Assembly: GCA_904502155.1 (NCBI GenBank) | Contig: CAJGDV010000075.1 | Span: 1 to 6,131 of the forward strand | Length of the DNA stretch: 6,131 nt | Direction of reading: 5' to 3' | Source: an uncultured Bacilli bacterium | GTDB taxonomy: Bacteria; Bacillota_I; Bacilli_A; RF39; UBA660 | Part shown: positions 4,281-6,131 of the stretch, piece by piece | Layout of the letters: every line of letters begins with the position of its first letter | Position numbering within the stretch: position 1 is the first letter of the stretch | Program-made: the position numbers and the translations under genes | Notes under the pieces: generated by a model | Told to the model about the DNA's origin: nothing | Database searches by the model: none | The model's input: only the letters and a program-made list of their open reading frames with translations

Positions 4281-6080
4281 ATGAAACAATCAAATATTAG
4301 AAATTTTTCAATTATAGCACATATTGATCATGGAAAAAGTACAATAGCAGATCGTATTTTAGAAGTAACAGGTGCTATAACTGAAAGAGAAAGACAAGAA
4401 CAATTATTAGATAGTATGGAACTTGAACGTGAAAGAGGAATTACAATTAAATTAAACACTGTTCAATTAAATTATAATTATAAAGGTGAAGATTATGTTC
4501 TTCATTTAATTGATACTCCAGGACATGTCGATTTTACTTATGAGGTTTCAAGAAGCTTAGCTGCTTGTGAAGGGGCTATTTTAGTTGTAGATGCTGCTCA
4601 AGGTATTGAAGCACAAACCTTAGCAAATCTTTATTTAGCTCTTGAAAATGATTTAACAATAATACCTGTAATTAATAAAATCGATCTTCCAAATGCTAAT
4701 CCAGAAAAAGTAAAAAAAGAATTAATGGATACTTTAGGATTTGAAGAAGATGAAATAGTACTTACAAGTGCTAAAAATGGTATTGGTATTAAAGAGTTAG
4801 TTGAAACTGTAATTGAAAAAGTACCAGCACCAACTGGAAAAAAAGAAGAAAAATTACAAGCTTTAATTTTTGATTCTTATTATGATCCATATCGTGGTAT
4901 TGTAGCATTAGTAAGAATAATTAATGGTAAATTAAAACCTGGTGATAAAATTAAAATGATGGCAACAGGTGCTTCATATGATGTTGTTGAAGTGTGTGTT
5001 CACACACCAAAAGAGAAAAAAGTAAAAGAATTAGTAACAGGTGAAGTAGGAATTGTTGTGGCTAGTATTAAAAATATTGAGGACGTTAAAGTTGGAGATA
5101 CAATAACACTTGCAAATAATCCTTGTCTTGAAGCGTTACCTGGTTATAAACCTATGAAACCAATGGTATTCTGCGGATTATATCCACTTGAATCAAATAA
5201 GTATCCCGATTTAAGAGAAGCTTTAGATAAACTTAAATTAAATGATGCTTCACTTGAGTATTTACCAGAAACATCTAAAGCATTAGGATTTGGATTTCGT
5301 TGTGGATTTTTAGGTCTTTTACATATGGAAATTATAGAAGAACGTATTGAACGTGAATTTGGAATTGATTTAATAGCTACTTCTCCTTCAGTTGTGTATG
5401 AAGTAACTCAAACTGACGGTTCAGTTGTAATGGTTGATTCACCAGTTAAACTTCCAGAAAGACAAAGAATCGATGATATTAAAGAACCTTATATTAGAAC
5501 AAATATTTTTGTTCCATCTGAATATATAGGTCCTATTATGGAATTATGTCAAAATAAACGTGGTAATTATGTTTCAATGGAATATTTAGATCAAACAAGA
5601 GTAAATATTCATTATGAAATTCCACTTTCTGAAATAGTTTATGATTTCTTTGATAAATTAAAATCAACAACAAAAGGTTATGCTTCTTTCGATTATGAAT
5701 TAATTGGTTATAAAAGTAGTAAACTTGTTAAAATGGATATTTTACTTAATGGAGAAGTTGTTGATGCTTTATCAGTTATTGTTCATAAAGATTTTGCATA
5801 TAATCGTGGTAAAGCAATCGTTGAAAACTTGAGAAAACTTATTCCAAGACAACAATTTGAAGTTCCAATTCAAGCTGTAATTGGTACTAAAGCTATTGCC
5901 AGAGCAGATATTAAAGCTGTTCGTAAAAACGTACTTGCAAAATGTTATGGTGGGGACGTTTCTCGTAAACGTAAATTATTAGAAAAACAAAAAGAAGGTA
6001 AAAAACGTATGAAAATGGTAGGAAGTGTTGAAATTCCACAAGAAGCTTTCTTATCAGTTTTATCTATGGACGAAGACTAG
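4281..6080 (+). CDS. lepA: Elongation factor 4 (LepA), ribosome-associated GTPase
   Basis: LepA is a translational GTPase that binds the ribosome at the factor site. It has been reported to back-translocate or remodel stalled ribosomes and to affect 30S biogenesis. The protein is full length (599 residues, the usual size). All G motifs are present: G1 AHIDHGKST (13-21), G2 RGITI (52-56), G3 DTPGH (78-82, with the catalytic His82), G4 NKID (132-135) and G5 SAK (163-165). The beta-barrel domain II, the EF-G-like domains III and V, and the LepA-specific C-terminal domain follow. Landmarks include YASFDYE (467-473), YGGDVSRKRKLL (556-567) and the basic KEGKKRMK stretch before the IPQEAF ending. 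EF-G domain IV is absent, as expected. The start is fixed by AAAAAGGTGAT just upstream and by the promoter about 30 nt before it. The gene forms its own unit between a promoter and a terminator. Confidence 0.98.
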   Translation: MKQSNIRNFSIIAHIDHGKSTIADRILEVTGAITERERQEQLLDSMELERERGITIKLNTVQLNYNYKGEDYVLHLIDTPGHVDFTYEVSRSLAACEGAILVVDAAQGIEAQTLANLYLALENDLTIIPVINKIDLPNANPEKVKKELMDTLGFEEDEIVLTSAKNGIGIKELVETVIEKVPAPTGKKEEKLQALIFDSYYDPYRGIVALVRIINGKLKPGDKIKMMATGASYDVVEVCVHTPKEKKVKELVTGEVGIVVASIKNIEDVKVGDTITLANNPCLEALPGYKPMKPMVFCGLYPLESNKYPDLREALDKLKLNDASLEYLPETSKALGFGFRCGFLGLLHMEIIEERIEREFGIDLIATSPSVVYEVTQTDGSVVMVDSPVKLPERQRIDDIKEPYIRTNIFVPSEYIGPIMELCQNKRGNYVSMEYLDQTRVNIHYEIPLSEIVYDFFDKLKSTTKGYASFDYELIGYKSSKLVKMDILLNGEVVDALSVIVHKDFAYNRGKAIVENLRKLIPRQQFEVPIQAVIGTKAIARADIKAVRKNVLAKCYGGDVSRKRKLLEKQKEGKKRMKMVGSVEIPQEAFLSVLSMDED

Positions 6081-6098
6081 TAAATCTAGTCTTTTTTT
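6072..6098 (+). terminator. Intrinsic terminator of lepA containing its stop codon
   Basis: AAGACTAG (6073-6080) pairs with CTAGTCTT (6086-6093), eight perfect pairs around a TAAAT loop, with a possible G-T wobble at 6072/6094. A run of seven T follows (6092-6098). The TAG stop (6078-6080) is the top of the 5' arm, and the last Glu and Asp codons form its base. Confidence 0.9.
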
Positions 6099-6106
6099 GA
6101 TATAAT
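6098..6106 (+). promoter_or_regulatory. Extended -10 promoter of the gene downstream of lepA
   Basis: TGATATAAT is a perfect TGn-TATAAT element. It begins on the last T of the lepA terminator T-run, so promoter and terminator share a base and the -35 region falls on the terminator hairpin. No good -35 is visible there. The predicted start is near 6113, giving a leader of about 15 nt. Confidence 0.65.
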
Positions 6107-6113
6107 TTAAAAT

Positions 6114-6131
6114 AGGTGGTGATAGTAGTGA
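6114..6131 (+). CDS. Ribosome binding site and probable first codon of the next gene (cut off by window end)
   Basis: AGGTGGTGAT (6114-6123) is a good Shine-Dalgarno match. GTG at 6128-6130 lies 8 nt after AGGTGG and is a plausible start. An ATG beginning at base 6131 is also possible but cannot be seen. Only the translation start region is present, so nothing can be said about the product. Confidence 0.45.

Noticed and set aside
4992..5007. GTGTGTG/CACACAC inverted repeat inside lepA
   Set aside because: It encodes Val-Cys-Val-His-Thr in a continuous, well-conserved LepA frame. The two-base gap makes a poor hairpin and there is no T-run, so it is probably chance.
1..6131. CRISPR array, insertion sequence, prophage, toxin-antitoxin or defence system
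   Set aside because: There are no regularly spaced direct repeats, transposase or integrase motifs, or nuclease/effector domains. The two small operon genes lack the features of a known toxin-antitoxin pair.

Overview
The window is a very A+T-rich stretch (G+C clearly below 30% by eye) in which every gene lies on the + strand, close-packed in short transcription units. Codon choice (AAA, GAA, AAT, ATT, AGA), AAGGTGAT-type Shine-Dalgarno sequences, TG-extended -10 promoters and a Firmicutes-type LepA point to a low-G+C Firmicute or Mollicutes-related bacterium, such as an uncultured gut Bacillus-class lineage. That placement is inference. Both tryptophans in the predicted proteins are encoded by TGG and no gene depends on TGA as a sense codon, so the standard bacterial code fits.

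Layout: (1) positions 2-424 hold the 3' end of a helical, charged protein of unknown function, ending in a 30-bp palindrome. (2) Positions 440-1094 form a single-gene unit: a consensus promoter, an unrecognised 195-residue protein and an intrinsic terminator. (3) Positions 1108-4138 form a five-gene operon: a COG2509-type FAD-dependent oxidoreductase, ribonuclease HII (rnhB), two tiny Asn-rich proteins of unknown function, and a glyoxalase II-like metallo-beta-lactamase-fold hydrolase. Its junctions are very tight (1-nt overlap, 14-nt overlap, 3-nt gap, 1-nt overlap), which implies translational coupling. (4) A 153-nt intergenic stretch holds a short G+C-richer segment resembling the boxA-like sequence of rRNA leaders and spacers, followed by the lepA promoter. 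(5) lepA (elongation factor 4) is complete at 4281-6080 and has its own terminator. (6) The last bases carry a promoter, a ribosome binding site and probably the start of a further gene.

The operon genes are mostly housekeeping or metabolic: redox flavoenzyme, removal of RNA from RNA-DNA hybrids, thioester or related hydrolysis. lepA acts on the ribosome. No shared pathway is evident beyond co-transcription. I see no mobile element, CRISPR array, tRNA, rRNA gene or defence system.

The most distinctive structural trait is that all four transcription-unit ends place the stop codon inside the terminator hairpin, so the last codons double as the 5' arm. In three cases a promoter follows within about 14 nt, and once it shares a base with the terminator. 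The least explained content is the pair of small Asn-rich genes in the operon, the boxA-like segment before lepA and the orphan 195-residue protein.
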